64,000 nucleotides of DNA from Clostridium lentum (GTDB lineage Bacteria; Bacillota; Clostridia; Clostridiales; Clostridiaceae), in contig NZ_JACOOQ010000001.1 in assembly GCF_014287815.1 (NCBI RefSeq), positions 62,001 to 126,000 of the forward strand, written 5' to 3'. The notes beneath the pieces were generated by a model. The model was not told the DNA's origin. It ran no database searches and saw only the letters and a program-made list of their open reading frames with translations. Each line of letters opens with the position of its first letter. Position 1 is the stretch's first letter. The position numbers and the translations under genes are program-made. Positions 24,208-32,839 of the stretch are shown in pieces.

Positions 24208-25341
24208 ATGAAGACAAGAATATATAACGAAGGTCAATTAATTAAAGAAAGATTAGCTGAAATAAGTGATTATATATATAATAATCCAGAATTAGGAAAT
24301 GAAGAATATAAGGCAGTTGAAGCATTAACTACATTTTTAAAAGAACATAATTTTCAAGTAGAGTGTCCAATAGCAGATATGGATACAGCATTTAAAGCAA
24401 CTTTTGATAGTGGAAAACCTGGAATGACTATAGGATATTTATGTGAATATGATGCATTACCTAAAATAGGACATGGATGTGGACATAATATGATAGGTGT
24501 TATGTCATCAGGTGCAGCAGTAGCTTTAAGTAAAGTTTTAGATGAAATTGGTGGAAAGATTATAGTATACGGAACTCCAGCAGAAGAAACTAATGGGGGA
24601 AAAGTTATTTTAGCAGAAGCTGGTGTATTTGATGAATTAGATGCAGCAATGATAGTTCATCCAGATGGAGAAACTAGAGCAAGTGGATCAAGCAGTGCTT
24701 TATATCCAATAAGATTTATATATAAAGGTAAAACAGCTCATGCAGCATCTTGTCCAGAGAAAGGAATCAATGCATTAAATAGCGTTATTCAATTATTTAA
24801 TGGAATAGATGCACTTCGTCAACATGTAACACCAGATGTTAAAATGCATGGAATAATAACAAAAGGTGGAGTTGCAGCTAATATAGTTCCAGATGAAGCA
24901 GTTGCTGATTTTTATTTTAGAGCTTCTACTAAGGAAAGAGTAACTGAAGTTATAGAAAAAGTTAAGAAGATTGCAGAAGGTGCAGCTTTAATGACTGGGG
25001 CAACTCTTGAAATGGAAAGATATGAATTACCTTATGATGATTTAAAGACTAATGAAAAATTATCAGAGATGTTTAATGAGAACTTAAGAGCATTAGGTAT
25101 TACAGATATAAATCCAGGTAAAGCTACAGGTGGCTCAAGTGATATAGGAAATGTAAGTCATGTTGCACCAACTATACACCCATATATAGGAATAACAGAT
25201 TGTCCTATGATAGGTCATAGTGTTGAAATGGCAAAGGCTACTACAACAAATAAAGCACATGATAGATTATTAATAGCTGCTTTAGCAATGGCATATACAG
25301 GTTATGATGTAATAGTTAGAAATGAAAGCTTAAGAAGCTAA
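24208..25341 (+). CDS. M20 family amidohydrolase/peptidase
   Basis: A 377-residue metallohydrolase of the M20 family, in the AbgB/ACY1L2-like group of amidohydrolases. The metal-binding region carries EYDALPKIGHGCGHNM (about 80-95) and GTPAEETNGGKV (about 112-123). A dimerisation domain inserts at about 165-275, and ATGGSSDIGNVS with the late TDCPMIGHS complete the site. GGGAGGAAAG precedes the ATG. Since the unit carries a lysine riboswitch, a likely role is freeing lysine or diaminopimelate from an acylated or peptide form taken up by the YfcC carrier; this is inference. Confidence 0.82.
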   Translation: MKTRIYNEGQLIKERLAEISDYIYNNPELGNEEYKAVEALTTFLKEHNFQVECPIADMDTAFKATFDSGKPGMTIGYLCEYDALPKIGHGCGHNMIGVMSSGAAVALSKVLDEIGGKIIVYGTPAEETNGGKVILAEAGVFDELDAAMIVHPDGETRASGSSSALYPIRFIYKGKTAHAASCPEKGINALNSVIQLFNGIDALRQHVTPDVKMHGIITKGGVAANIVPDEAVADFYFRASTKERVTEVIEKVKKIAEGAALMTGATLEMERYELPYDDLKTNEKLSEMFNENLRALGITDINPGKATGGSSDIGNVSHVAPTIHPYIGITDCPMIGHSVEMAKATTTNKAHDRLLIAALAMAYTGYDVIVRNESLRS

Positions 25342-25350
25342 AATAAATGA

Positions 25351-25392
25351 TGAATTAAGAAACTTTCTAGGAGGTTCCTTAATTCATCATTA
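25351..25392. terminator. Hairpin after the M20 gene
   Basis: TGATGAATTAAG and CTTAATTCATCA form a 12-bp stem with partial pairing inside; it is followed by AT-rich DNA rather than a clear T-run. It probably ends the M20 transcript. Confidence 0.5.
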
Positions 25393-25426
25393 ATTATTTA
25401 TACTAATTTATTAGTATAAATAATTA
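25391..25426. repeat. 17-bp perfect palindromic hairpin
   Basis: TAATTATTTATACTAAT and its exact complement flank a 2-nt centre. It overlaps the last codons of the small minus-strand gene and abuts the M20 terminator hairpin, so it lies between convergent transcripts. Confidence 0.7.
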
Positions 25427-25563
25427 AAAAGGTTTTCTATTTTCCTTAAAAGTGAACACTCTTCTGCTGTATAGCGGCAGTCATTACATATTCCTAAAAA
25501 CATAAACCAAGAAGCTGGTGTTATGTTTTTATCTTTTGCTTCATAAGCATATTTGCTTTTCAT
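25411..25563 (-). CDS. Small Cys-containing protein, 50 residues
   Basis: This ORF encodes 50 residues with CNDC (26-29) and a third cysteine at 36 in CRYTAEEC, preceded by the hydrophobic SWFMFLGI. A three-cysteine knuckle suggests metal binding or oligomerisation. AAGGG lies about 11 bases before the ATG, which is a usable spacing. It fills an otherwise empty gap between the M20 gene and the PRK06851 gene, is convergent with the former and is probably co-oriented with the latter. I recognise no named family. Confidence 0.55.
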   Translation of the reverse strand: MKSKYAYEAKDKNITPASWFMFLGICNDCRYTAEECSLLRKIENLFNYLY

Positions 25564-25648
25564 AAACAAGCTTCCCTTCATTAACTTTAATTTATTTTCT
25601 TATATAATAATATATTAAGGGTAGATGTAAATGATTACAAATATTTTA

Positions 25649-26734
25649 CTATACGTAATATTTTTCTAATTTTTTAATTACACTGTCATAAATGTTATCA
25701 ACAATTGAAAAATCCATTGCTGATATATAGTAAGTTTCCAGTTCATCATGAAGAGTATGTGCCTTATCAATGAGTTTTACAGATTTAGCTATCAAGTTAT
25801 AAAATAGTTTGGAGTTATATTCTATTTCAGATAATTTATCGCCAGTTATGGCATATTTAGAGTAATCTGATAAGTTATAATCTATTTGTGAAAAGTTACA
25901 TTTACTTATTTCATTATTGGTTAATATGCAGGTATTTAGCTCTGGAATAAGTAAGTGTTCGATTCTTTCAGGAATGAAAGGGTCATGCATATATTCAATA
26001 TAATATCCTTTCTTTTGACCACAAGAACCGATATATTTTAATATTTCAGTTTTCCCATATCCTGGTCCTCCAATTAAGACATACTTAGTTTTATAATCTT
26101 CCACTATGTTTTTTGTATAAGTAGTTATACCACTAGGAGTTATGGCTGTTGAAAATAGATGTCTTTCATCTCCATATCCGCTTTTATCTCGTTTAAAAAT
26201 ATTATTTTTTAAGTTTTGTATAAAATTAGATATTTTTGTTGAATCAAGAGATTCATAATTGATGTTGCTCCAATCATCATGTATATATTTTGCAGAACCT
26301 AGAAATCTATAAGCTCTCTTGAAGTTTTTGCTTATTTCTCTATTGAGAGCAATGATTTCTTTTTTATGAGGTGTTAATTTATCTATATCTAATGCATCAC
26401 CTAAATTAATTATTTCATCTACTGCGCCAGGAGTTATGGGATCCACAATATGGGGAGAGGTACCATCTAATATTGCTACATTTAGTTCTTTTACAACTAT
26501 TCCATCCAATGAATTAGAGTCAGATGAACAATGGTGATATTCTATATTGTAGCCTTTATCAAAAAAATATTTTCCTACTTTCTTCATAAGTGATGATTTT
26601 CCAGTGCCAGGTCCTCCTTTTAAGCAAAGAATGCGATTGGCATTATCTTGAGTAAGTATATACCTATAAAATGAATAAAACCCTTTTGAGGTGTTTGAAC
26701 CTGGGAATAAATTTATTTCTTTAGGTTTGGACAT
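25649..26734 (-). CDS. PRK06851 family tandem P-loop ATPase
   Basis: A 361-residue protein with two P-loop domains: GGPGTGKSS near residues 40-48 and GGPGYGKTE near 222-230. The first half also has SSDSNSLDGIVV and ATLDGTSPHIVDP-like segments. This matches the clostridial and Bacillus family annotated PRK06851, whose function is not known. The tandem nucleotide-binding halves suggest an internal duplication. The minus-strand ribosome site is AGGAGTGATA before the ATG. It diverges from the amino acid ABC operon across 180 bp. Confidence 0.8.
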   Translation of the reverse strand: MSKPKEINLFPGSNTSKGFYSFYRYILTQDNANRILCLKGGPGTGKSSLMKKVGKYFFDKGYNIEYHHCSSDSNSLDGIVVKELNVAILDGTSPHIVDPITPGAVDEIINLGDALDIDKLTPHKKEIIALNREISKNFKRAYRFLGSAKYIHDDWSNINYESLDSTKISNFIQNLKNNIFKRDKSGYGDERHLFSTAITPSGITTYTKNIVEDYKTKYVLIGGPGYGKTEILKYIGSCGQKKGYYIEYMHDPFIPERIEHLLIPELNTCILTNNEISKCNFSQIDYNLSDYSKYAITGDKLSEIEYNSKLFYNLIAKSVKLIDKAHTLHDELETYYISAMDFSIVDNIYDSVIKKLEKYYV

Positions 26735-26837
26735 TATATCACTCCTATAAAAATGTTAATGTTATACATTATAGTGTATTCAAAAATATATAAAAAAGTA
26801 ACAAGTTGAAAATTATTATGAAAATATAAAAAAACTA

Positions 26838-26867
26838 TTGCATAAATATTAATACTTGATGTATAAT
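26838..26867 (+). promoter_or_regulatory. Promoter of the amino acid ABC operon
   Basis: TTGCAT and TATAAT are separated by 18 bases. The repeated AT-rich words around it (TGTATAATTATGCGTA and ATAAATATGCATAA) resemble half-sites of an amino acid repressor such as ArgR, but the match is loose. Confidence 0.5.
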
Positions 26868-26916
26868 TATGCGTATGAAAAAGATAAATATGCATAAGTT
26901 TATGGGGGTATTTAAT

Positions 26917-27750
26917 ATGAAAAAAGGTATAATTAAAAATGTTATTGTAACAGGTTTAATTTCAATTATGGCTGTAGGCCTTGCAGGATGCGGAAATAGT
27001 GCGACGAAAAAAGAAGACACTGGTGTGTTAGACTCAATAAAAGAAAGTGGTAAGCTTGTAGTAGGTTTAAGTGCAGATTATGCACCATATGAATTTCATA
27101 TAATTGAAAATGGACAAGATAAGATAGTTGGTTTTGATGTGAGCTTAGCGAAAGAAATTGCTGATGAACTTGATGTAGAATTAGAAATTAAAGAAATGGA
27201 TTTTGATGCTTTAATAACTGCATTACCAGCTGGAAAAGTAGATATGGTTATTTCAGGAATGAATCCTACAGAGAAAAGAAAAAAAGCAGTAGATTTTTCA
27301 GATATATACTATACAGCTAACCATGGGATTTTAGTAAGAGCTGAAGATACAGATAAATATACTAATTTCTCGGATTTAGATGGTTTAAAAGTTGGAGCTC
27401 AGCTTGGTTCAACTCAAGCAGAATTAGCATCTACATTAATTAAAGATGCAAATCTTCAATTATTATCTAATGTAAATAATTTAATCTTAGAATTAAAATC
27501 AGGTAAAGTAGATGCAGTAGTTATGGAAGTAGGCGTGGCACAAATGGCTGTTAAAAATAATCCTGAGTTAGCAGTAGGAAAGCCAGTTTATGAAGAAACA
27601 GATAGTGGTAATGCTATAGCTATAGCAAAAGGAAATGAAGACTTAGTTAAAATAGTTAATGGAGTTATTTCAAGAATTACTGAAGATGGAACTATGAATA
27701 AATATATAGAAGAAGCTACTATATTATCATCGGAAGCAGTAGAAGAATAG
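26917..27750 (+). CDS. Polar amino acid ABC transporter, substrate-binding lipoprotein
   Basis: A 277-residue extracytoplasmic solute-binding lipoprotein (family 3). The signal ends in the lipobox LAGC (Cys about residue 25). The mature domain begins with GKLVVGLSADYAPYEF, then DFDALITALPAGKVDMVISGMNPTEKR, which includes the family's Arg contact for the amino acid carboxylate. I start at ATG 26917: GGGGG lies about 11 bases upstream, and the longer frame from 26869 would bury the signal peptide behind 16 extra residues. It leads a three-gene importer operon. Substrate is uncertain; family relatives bind Arg, Gln or cystine. Confidence 0.88.
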   Translation: MKKGIIKNVIVTGLISIMAVGLAGCGNSATKKEDTGVLDSIKESGKLVVGLSADYAPYEFHIIENGQDKIVGFDVSLAKEIADELDVELEIKEMDFDALITALPAGKVDMVISGMNPTEKRKKAVDFSDIYYTANHGILVRAEDTDKYTNFSDLDGLKVGAQLGSTQAELASTLIKDANLQLLSNVNNLILELKSGKVDAVVMEVGVAQMAVKNNPELAVGKPVYEETDSGNAIAIAKGNEDLVKIVNGVISRITEDGTMNKYIEEATILSSEAVEE

Positions 27751-27766
27751 TTAGGTGGTTTAAAAT

Positions 27767-28447
27767 ATGAATTTAGATTTTAGCTTTATAGCAGAATATA
27801 TGCCATATTATTTTAAAGGCATTAAATATACATTATTAATTTCTTTTGTAGCAGTATTATTTGGTGCTATTTTTGGTTCTATACTATTTTATATGAAAAG
27901 TTCTAATTTTCATATATGGAAGATTAAACCATTAAAGATACTTGCAGTAGCATATATAGAAATTATCAGAGGGACACCTATGATATTACAAATATTTATT
28001 GTTTATGCAGGAGCAGAACCATTTTTAGGCATTGATTTAACTGCATTACAATCAGCATTTATAGCTATAGCACTAAATTCAGCAGCTTATGTTTCTGAAA
28101 TTGTAAGGGCTGGTATTGATGCAGTAGATAAGGGGCAGATGGAAGCTGCAAGAAGTTTAGGAATGAAAAAGAGCACAGCAATGATACTTATTGTAGTACC
28201 TCAAGCCATAAGAAATATACTTCCTGCTATAGGAAATGAATTTGTAACAGTAATTAAAGAATCATCAATGGCTTCAGTTGTTGGTGTTGGAGAGCTTATG
28301 TATGCAGCAAAAATAGTTCAAGGCTCTACATATAGATCTTTAGAACCATTAATAGTAGCAGCTGGATTTTATTTTATATTAACTTTTACTTTAGGTAGGG
28401 TTATTTCTTTAATTGAAAGGAGGATGAAGGTAAGTGATATACGTTAA
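27767..28447 (+). CDS. Amino acid ABC transporter permease
   Basis: A 226-residue permease of the HisM/GlnP group with five membrane helices. The conserved EAA loop reads [22 protein letters not shown] (about 126-147, split here as [10 protein letters not shown] and VVPQA), and the family segment [12 protein letters not shown] lies near 64-75. It starts 16 bases after the binding protein, with TTAGGTGG before the ATG, and its 3' end overlaps the ATPase gene by 14 bases. It probably acts as a homodimer, since no second permease gene is present. Confidence 0.92.
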   Translation: MNLDFSFIAEYMPYYFKGIKYTLLISFVAVLFGAIFGSILFYMKSSNFHIWKIKPLKILAVAYIEIIRGTPMILQIFIVYAGAEPFLGIDLTALQSAFIAIALNSAAYVSEIVRAGIDAVDKGQMEAARSLGMKKSTAMILIVVPQAIRNILPAIGNEFVTVIKESSMASVVGVGELMYAAKIVQGSTYRSLEPLIVAAGFYFILTFTLGRVISLIERRMKVSDIR

Positions 28448-29156
28448 TAATCTTGAAAAGAGCTTTGGCAAAAATAAGGTCCTTAAAGGTGTTAATGAGC
28501 ATATAAAAAAAGGTGAAGTTGTAGTGGTAATAGGGCCATCTGGTTCAGGAAAAAGTACATTTTTAAGATGTTTAAATTTACTGGAGGAACCTACAGGTGG
28601 AGAAATAATTTTTGAAGGTAAAAACATAACTGATAAGAAAGTGAATATAAATAAATTAAGGGAAAAAATGGGGATGGTTTTTCAGCAATTTAATTTATTT
28701 CCACATAAAACAGTGTTAGAAAATATAACTATAGCACCAATTAAGGTGAAAAAAATGAAGAAAAGTGATGCAGAAGCAAAAGCAATAAGGTTATTAGAAA
28801 AGGTAGGGCTTGAAAATAAAAAGGATGCATATCCAGCACAACTTTCAGGTGGACAAAAACAAAGAATTGCTATAGCAAGAGCGTTAGCTATGGAACCAGA
28901 TGTGATGTTATTTGATGAACCAACATCAGCACTAGATCCGGAAATGGTTGGGGAAGTTTTAAATGTAATGAAGAATCTGGCTAGTGAAGGAATGACAATG
29001 GTGGTAGTAACTCATGAAATGGGCTTTGCTAAAGAAGTTGGTGATAGGATTGTATTCATGGATGGAGGAAATATACTAGAAAGCGAAAAGCCACAGGAGT
29101 TTTTTGAAAATCCAAAAAATGAAAGAACAAAAGAATTTCTATCAAAGGTACTATAA
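28434..29156 (+). CDS. Amino acid ABC transporter ATPase
   Basis: A 240-residue ATPase of the GlnQ/ArtM type. Walker [10 protein letters not shown] is near 34-42, the Q-loop [17 protein letters not shown] near 81-97, the signature LSGGQKQR near 138-145, Walker [14 protein letters not shown], and the switch His in [10 protein letters not shown]. The start is GTG 28434, with AGGAGGATGAAGG upstream and a 14-base overlap with the permease, which points to translational coupling. A strong terminator follows 38 bases later. Confidence 0.94.
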   Translation: MIYVNNLEKSFGKNKVLKGVNEHIKKGEVVVVIGPSGSGKSTFLRCLNLLEEPTGGEIIFEGKNITDKKVNINKLREKMGMVFQQFNLFPHKTVLENITIAPIKVKKMKKSDAEAKAIRLLEKVGLENKKDAYPAQLSGGQKQRIAIARALAMEPDVMLFDEPTSALDPEMVGEVLNVMKNLASEGMTMVVVTHEMGFAKEVGDRIVFMDGGNILESEKPQEFFENPKNERTKEFLSKVL

Positions 29157-29193
29157 ACTTTCTATGGGGAGGGAGTATATAGTGGTAATAAAA

Positions 29194-29225
29194 GGGACAC
29201 TTATATTTTATAAGTGTTCTTTTTT
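29194..29225 (+). terminator. Terminator of the amino acid ABC operon
   Basis: GACACTTATA and TATAAGTGTT form a 10-bp stem followed by CTTTTTTAT. Confidence 0.85.
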
Positions 29226-29274
29226 ATACGTTTTATAATAGAATAATAGTAGGATTAATGGCAGGCAGGGTAAT

Positions 29275-31881
29275 ATGTCGAAGAAAACTGTATATAATTT
29301 TTTAGAGTTAGAATTTAGAAGATTATATGATGATATGAAAATTTTTATTGAAGATAATGAACCCAGGAAGATATTTAACAATCAAAGAAAATTACTAAAG
29401 GATATAGTGTACTATATCTATTTTAATAATGAAGTTTATTATGAAAAGAACTTAAGCTTTTATGATAATGTAAGGCTTTTAAAGGAAGCAAGACTTGTAG
29501 ACGAATATGTTGAAGAAATGCTATTTGGGGCATTAAGAAATGTTGAGCTATATGAAGAGAGAATTACCACTAAAGAAAATTATTTTTATGATGAGATAGA
29601 GATAAAAAGATTAGCTGATGAAAACTTTAGAGAAATATATGAACTTATAATTTGGCTTGTCTTAACTTATGGAGAGGAAAATTATCAGTTTTTAAGAGAA
29701 AATTTAAGTGATGAATATAAAGAAATATTTGATAAGTTTAGTAATAAAAAAAATGATTTTGATAGTTTAATAAAGAGTATGAATACCTTTGAAGATGAAG
29801 ACATAAAGGTAAAGGCAGCTGCTTTAGTAGAAGAGGGAGAAAAATATTATTTTGGAAAAGATGTATCACAAGACTATAAAAAGGCTATGCAATATTTTTA
29901 TAAGGCAGCAGAATTTGGTGATGAATATGGTGAAGCATATTTAGGATTATTTTATGAAAAGGGCTATTCTGTAGAAAGAAATTTTTTAGCAGCTTTTAGT
30001 TGGTACTATAAAGCTGCATTAAAAGGTAATGCTTTTTCGCAAAATGCTTTAGGCTTACTATATATTAATGGTAGAGGTGTTAAAAGGAATAATACTGCTG
30101 CCATGATATGGTTTCAAAAAAGTGCAGAAAACGAATATTTACCAGCTTTTTACCAGCTTGGTAGGATATATTATCTAGGCTTAGGTGTAGAGAAAAGTTA
30201 TGAGAAGGCTTTTTATTGGTATAAGAAGAGTGCTGAAATGGATTTAGGGGCAGCGCAATATGCCATTTCCTTTATGTACAAAAACGGTGAAGGATGCCTA
30301 AAGGATAATTTTAAAGCTTATTATTGGATTGAGAGGGCAGCGGAAAATGGCTATGAAGATGCGTATTATATAGTAGGAAAATCATATTTAGAAGGCATAT
30401 GTTATGATATGAATTATGAAAAAGCTTTTAAGTATCTGACGAAAGGATATGAAGCTTGTGATTTAAATTGTATTGAATCATTGGCAGATATGTATTTAAA
30501 AGGATTATATGTGGAAGAGGACAGGAAGAAGGCATTGGAGCTGTATTCCGTAAGTATTGATTATGGAAGTTTTCAACTATATTTTAAAGTAGGAAAGATA
30601 TATGAAGAAGAGAATTTAGTGCAACAAGCCATATACTTTTATGAGCAAGGTCATGAACTTGGCGATTTAAGATGTACTCAAAGGTTAGGTGTGATTTATT
30701 ATAATGGAGAAGGGGTTAGTCGTGACTTAAATAAATCTATTAAATATATGGAAGTTGCTGCTAAAAACAATGCTCCACATGCTATGTATGTTTTAGGAGT
30801 AGCATATTTAAGACTTAATAAATTTAAAGAAAAGACAGAAGAAATAGCTAAGGAACTGTTTTTAAGTGCATATGAGTTAAAATCGCCATATGCAGCAGAA
30901 TATTTAGCTTTTATTAGTCTTAATGAATTTAATGAGGGAAAGGTCATAGATGAGCAAAAGTTACTTGAATATATAAACTTTGGTGCAGAACATGGGCTCA
31001 CAGAATCAGTTTTTCAGTATGGGTATATTTACGAAAAAGGCATAGCTGTTAAAAAGGATAATGAAAAGGCGTATTATTATTACGGTTTATCAGCAGAAAG
31101 TGAATATATAAAGGCCATGAATAAGATTGCAGAATGGTATTTAAAGGGTTTTTTTGTGAAACAAGATATAGATTTAGCCATTAAATGGTATGAGAAGAGC
31201 GCTGAAAAAAATGATATAGAATCATTGGAAAAGCTCATAGAGATTTATGAAAAGGCTATTGGTGGAAAAGATGAAGAGATAAGAGCTCTTTATTATGTGT
31301 TTAAGCTTATTGATGTTGATGCTCTAAGAGGAAAGTGTAAGCTTGCTTACTATTGTTTTAAAGGAATTGGTATAGAGCAAGATAGTAAAAGGGCTTATGA
31401 GATATTAAATGAAGTAGAAGAAATAGATGAAGGCACTGCCTATAATTTAAAAGGATTATTAGGTAGTGAAAGGATTATAAACTATAATCAGCAAGAAATA
31501 GTGCAGTTATTTTTAAATGGAATAGAATGTGGTAATTCAGAATGCTATGGAAACCTAGCATACTATCTTTATAATAATAATTTATATAAGGAACCAGCCT
31601 ATCAAGAGGCCTTTGAAACATCTCTTATAGGTAGAAAGATTGGAGTTACTAAATGTAAATATATTTATCTAAAAAAGAAATTAGATGAAGTAATCAATAA
31701 TAATGTAATATCATTGGAGGAAATTGCTTTAATAAATAAATTAAAGGAATTAATTAATAGTGGTTTTGTTTTAGCATTGCCAACAGTTATTAATTGGTAT
31801 GAAAAAAGAAATATAAAGGATAATATTGCTTATTTAAAATTAAAGGAGCAGCAATATTTCTATAATTTAAAAGAAAATTGA
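29275..31881 (+). CDS. Large Sel1-like repeat protein, 868 residues
   Basis: A long cytoplasmic protein without signal peptide or membrane segment. Residues 1-185 are charged and helical. From about 190 to 700 there is a chain of about a dozen Sel1-like repeats of 34-38 residues with the usual G-x-x-Y-x-x-G-x-G-V-x-x-D-x-x-K-A-x-x-(W/Y)-(Y/F)-x-K-A-A pattern. Clear examples are EAYLGLFYEKGYSVERNF, GLLYINGRGVKRNNTAA and GRIYYLGLGVEKSYEKAF. The tail (about 700-868) is degenerate helical repeats. Sel1 repeats are protein-protein scaffolds; no partner can be named from context. It is a single-gene unit with AGGCAGGG before the ATG. Confidence 0.8.
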   Translation: MSKKTVYNFLELEFRRLYDDMKIFIEDNEPRKIFNNQRKLLKDIVYYIYFNNEVYYEKNLSFYDNVRLLKEARLVDEYVEEMLFGALRNVELYEERITTKENYFYDEIEIKRLADENFREIYELIIWLVLTYGEENYQFLRENLSDEYKEIFDKFSNKKNDFDSLIKSMNTFEDEDIKVKAAALVEEGEKYYFGKDVSQDYKKAMQYFYKAAEFGDEYGEAYLGLFYEKGYSVERNFLAAFSWYYKAALKGNAFSQNALGLLYINGRGVKRNNTAAMIWFQKSAENEYLPAFYQLGRIYYLGLGVEKSYEKAFYWYKKSAEMDLGAAQYAISFMYKNGEGCLKDNFKAYYWIERAAENGYEDAYYIVGKSYLEGICYDMNYEKAFKYLTKGYEACDLNCIESLADMYLKGLYVEEDRKKALELYSVSIDYGSFQLYFKVGKIYEEENLVQQAIYFYEQGHELGDLRCTQRLGVIYYNGEGVSRDLNKSIKYMEVAAKNNAPHAMYVLGVAYLRLNKFKEKTEEIAKELFLSAYELKSPYAAEYLAFISLNEFNEGKVIDEQKLLEYINFGAEHGLTESVFQYGYIYEKGIAVKKDNEKAYYYYGLSAESEYIKAMNKIAEWYLKGFFVKQDIDLAIKWYEKSAEKNDIESLEKLIEIYEKAIGGKDEEIRALYYVFKLIDVDALRGKCKLAYYCFKGIGIEQDSKRAYEILNEVEEIDEGTAYNLKGLLGSERIINYNQQEIVQLFLNGIECGNSECYGNLAYYLYNNNLYKEPAYQEAFETSLIGRKIGVTKCKYIYLKKKLDEVINNNVISLEEIALINKLKELINSGFVLALPTVINWYEKRNIKDNIAYLKLKEQQYFYNLKEN

Positions 31882-31932
31882 AAAAAAATTAGCTTAATTT
31901 AATTTACGAATTTTCCATTGAAAATTCGCTCC

Positions 31933-31960
31933 AAGGACTATCATCACTGATAGTCCTTTA
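31933..31960 (+). terminator. Terminator after the Sel1 gene
   Basis: AAGGACTATCA and TGATAGTCCTT form a perfect 11-bp stem with a 4-nt loop; the T-run is short. TATAAT follows at once (about 31964-31969) and is the likely -10 of the fic gene. Confidence 0.55.
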
Positions 31961-32012
31961 TGATATAATAAATTAAGTAAATTAAATCAATTATGAAACA
32001 GGAGCAAATGTA

Positions 32013-32723
32013 ATGGAGAAGATAGATTACAATAGATTTTTACAGATCCTTATGGAAACTAAAGGAATCCATAATTCATTAAATGAATTATTAAAATATG
32101 ACTTCATATATCATTCAAATAAAATTGAGGGAAGTACCTTTACAACAGATGCATTACAATTGTTATTCGAAAAAAATATAGTACAAGGTACACATACGTT
32201 AGATGATGTTCAGGAAACAGTAAACTCATTTTATACCTTTGATATAGTGGTGGATCAACTAGATAATCAACTTACTTTAGATATGATAAAAGAATGGCAT
32301 GGAAGCTTAATGTATAGAACAAGGTTATATGATATGGGGTTAGCCGGAGTATTTAAAAAATATGCAAATAAAATATTAGGAGCTAATTTTAATACAGCTA
32401 ATCCATGGGAAGTAGAAGATAAATTAAATAATTTAATAATTTGGTATAATTCATTACAAAATGTTACTATTGAAGATATAGCAAGATTTCATTTTGAATT
32501 TGAATGTATCCATCCTTTCCAAGATGGAAATGGGCGAATAGGTAGATTTATTTACTTGAAGCAGTTATTAGATAATAGATTACCATTAAAATATATGAAT
32601 GGAGAATCAGCTAAAGAGTATAAAAAAGCTTTAGGTGAGTGTTCTAAAGAGAATATAAAAGCTTTAGTTGAATATATAGAAAGCCAAAATGATTTTATAA
32701 CTGAAAATAGTAATATGTTTTAA
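32013..32723 (+). CDS. Class II Fic family protein (predicted AMPylase)
   Basis: A 236-residue Fic-domain enzyme. The active-site motif HPFQDGNGRIGR starts at His167 and matches HPFx(D/E)GNGRxxR, expected to transfer AMP to a protein hydroxyl. The autoinhibitory motif (S/T)xxxE(G/N) is present near the N-terminus as SNKIEG (S35, E39, G40), placing it in class II, where the inhibitory helix precedes the core in the same chain. There is no antitoxin partner. GGAGCAAATG-type ribosome site precedes the ATG. Its target is unknown. It is its own transcript, ended by the hairpin at 32781. Confidence 0.9.
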   Translation: MEKIDYNRFLQILMETKGIHNSLNELLKYDFIYHSNKIEGSTFTTDALQLLFEKNIVQGTHTLDDVQETVNSFYTFDIVVDQLDNQLTLDMIKEWHGSLMYRTRLYDMGLAGVFKKYANKILGANFNTANPWEVEDKLNNLIIWYNSLQNVTIEDIARFHFEFECIHPFQDGNGRIGRFIYLKQLLDNRLPLKYMNGESAKEYKKALGECSKENIKALVEYIESQNDFITENSNMF

Positions 32724-32780
32724 ATTGTTAAAAATTAATTATTGAACATAAAATAAAAGTCGGCCTTAAAGCCAAAAGGA

Positions 32781-32828
32781 ACAGTAGATAGATTTGTGTA
32801 AAATGCAAATCTATCTACTGTCTTTTTT
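32781..32828 (+). terminator. Terminator of the fic gene
   Basis: ACAGTAGATAGATTTG and CAAATCTATCTACTGT form a 16-bp perfect stem followed by CTTTTTTG. Confidence 0.85.
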
Positions 32829-32839
32829 GTATGATTATT

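Noticed and set aside
26845..26900. ArgR box before the amino acid ABC operon
   Set aside because: The AT-rich words resemble ARG half-sites only loosely; not strong enough to call as a feature on its own.
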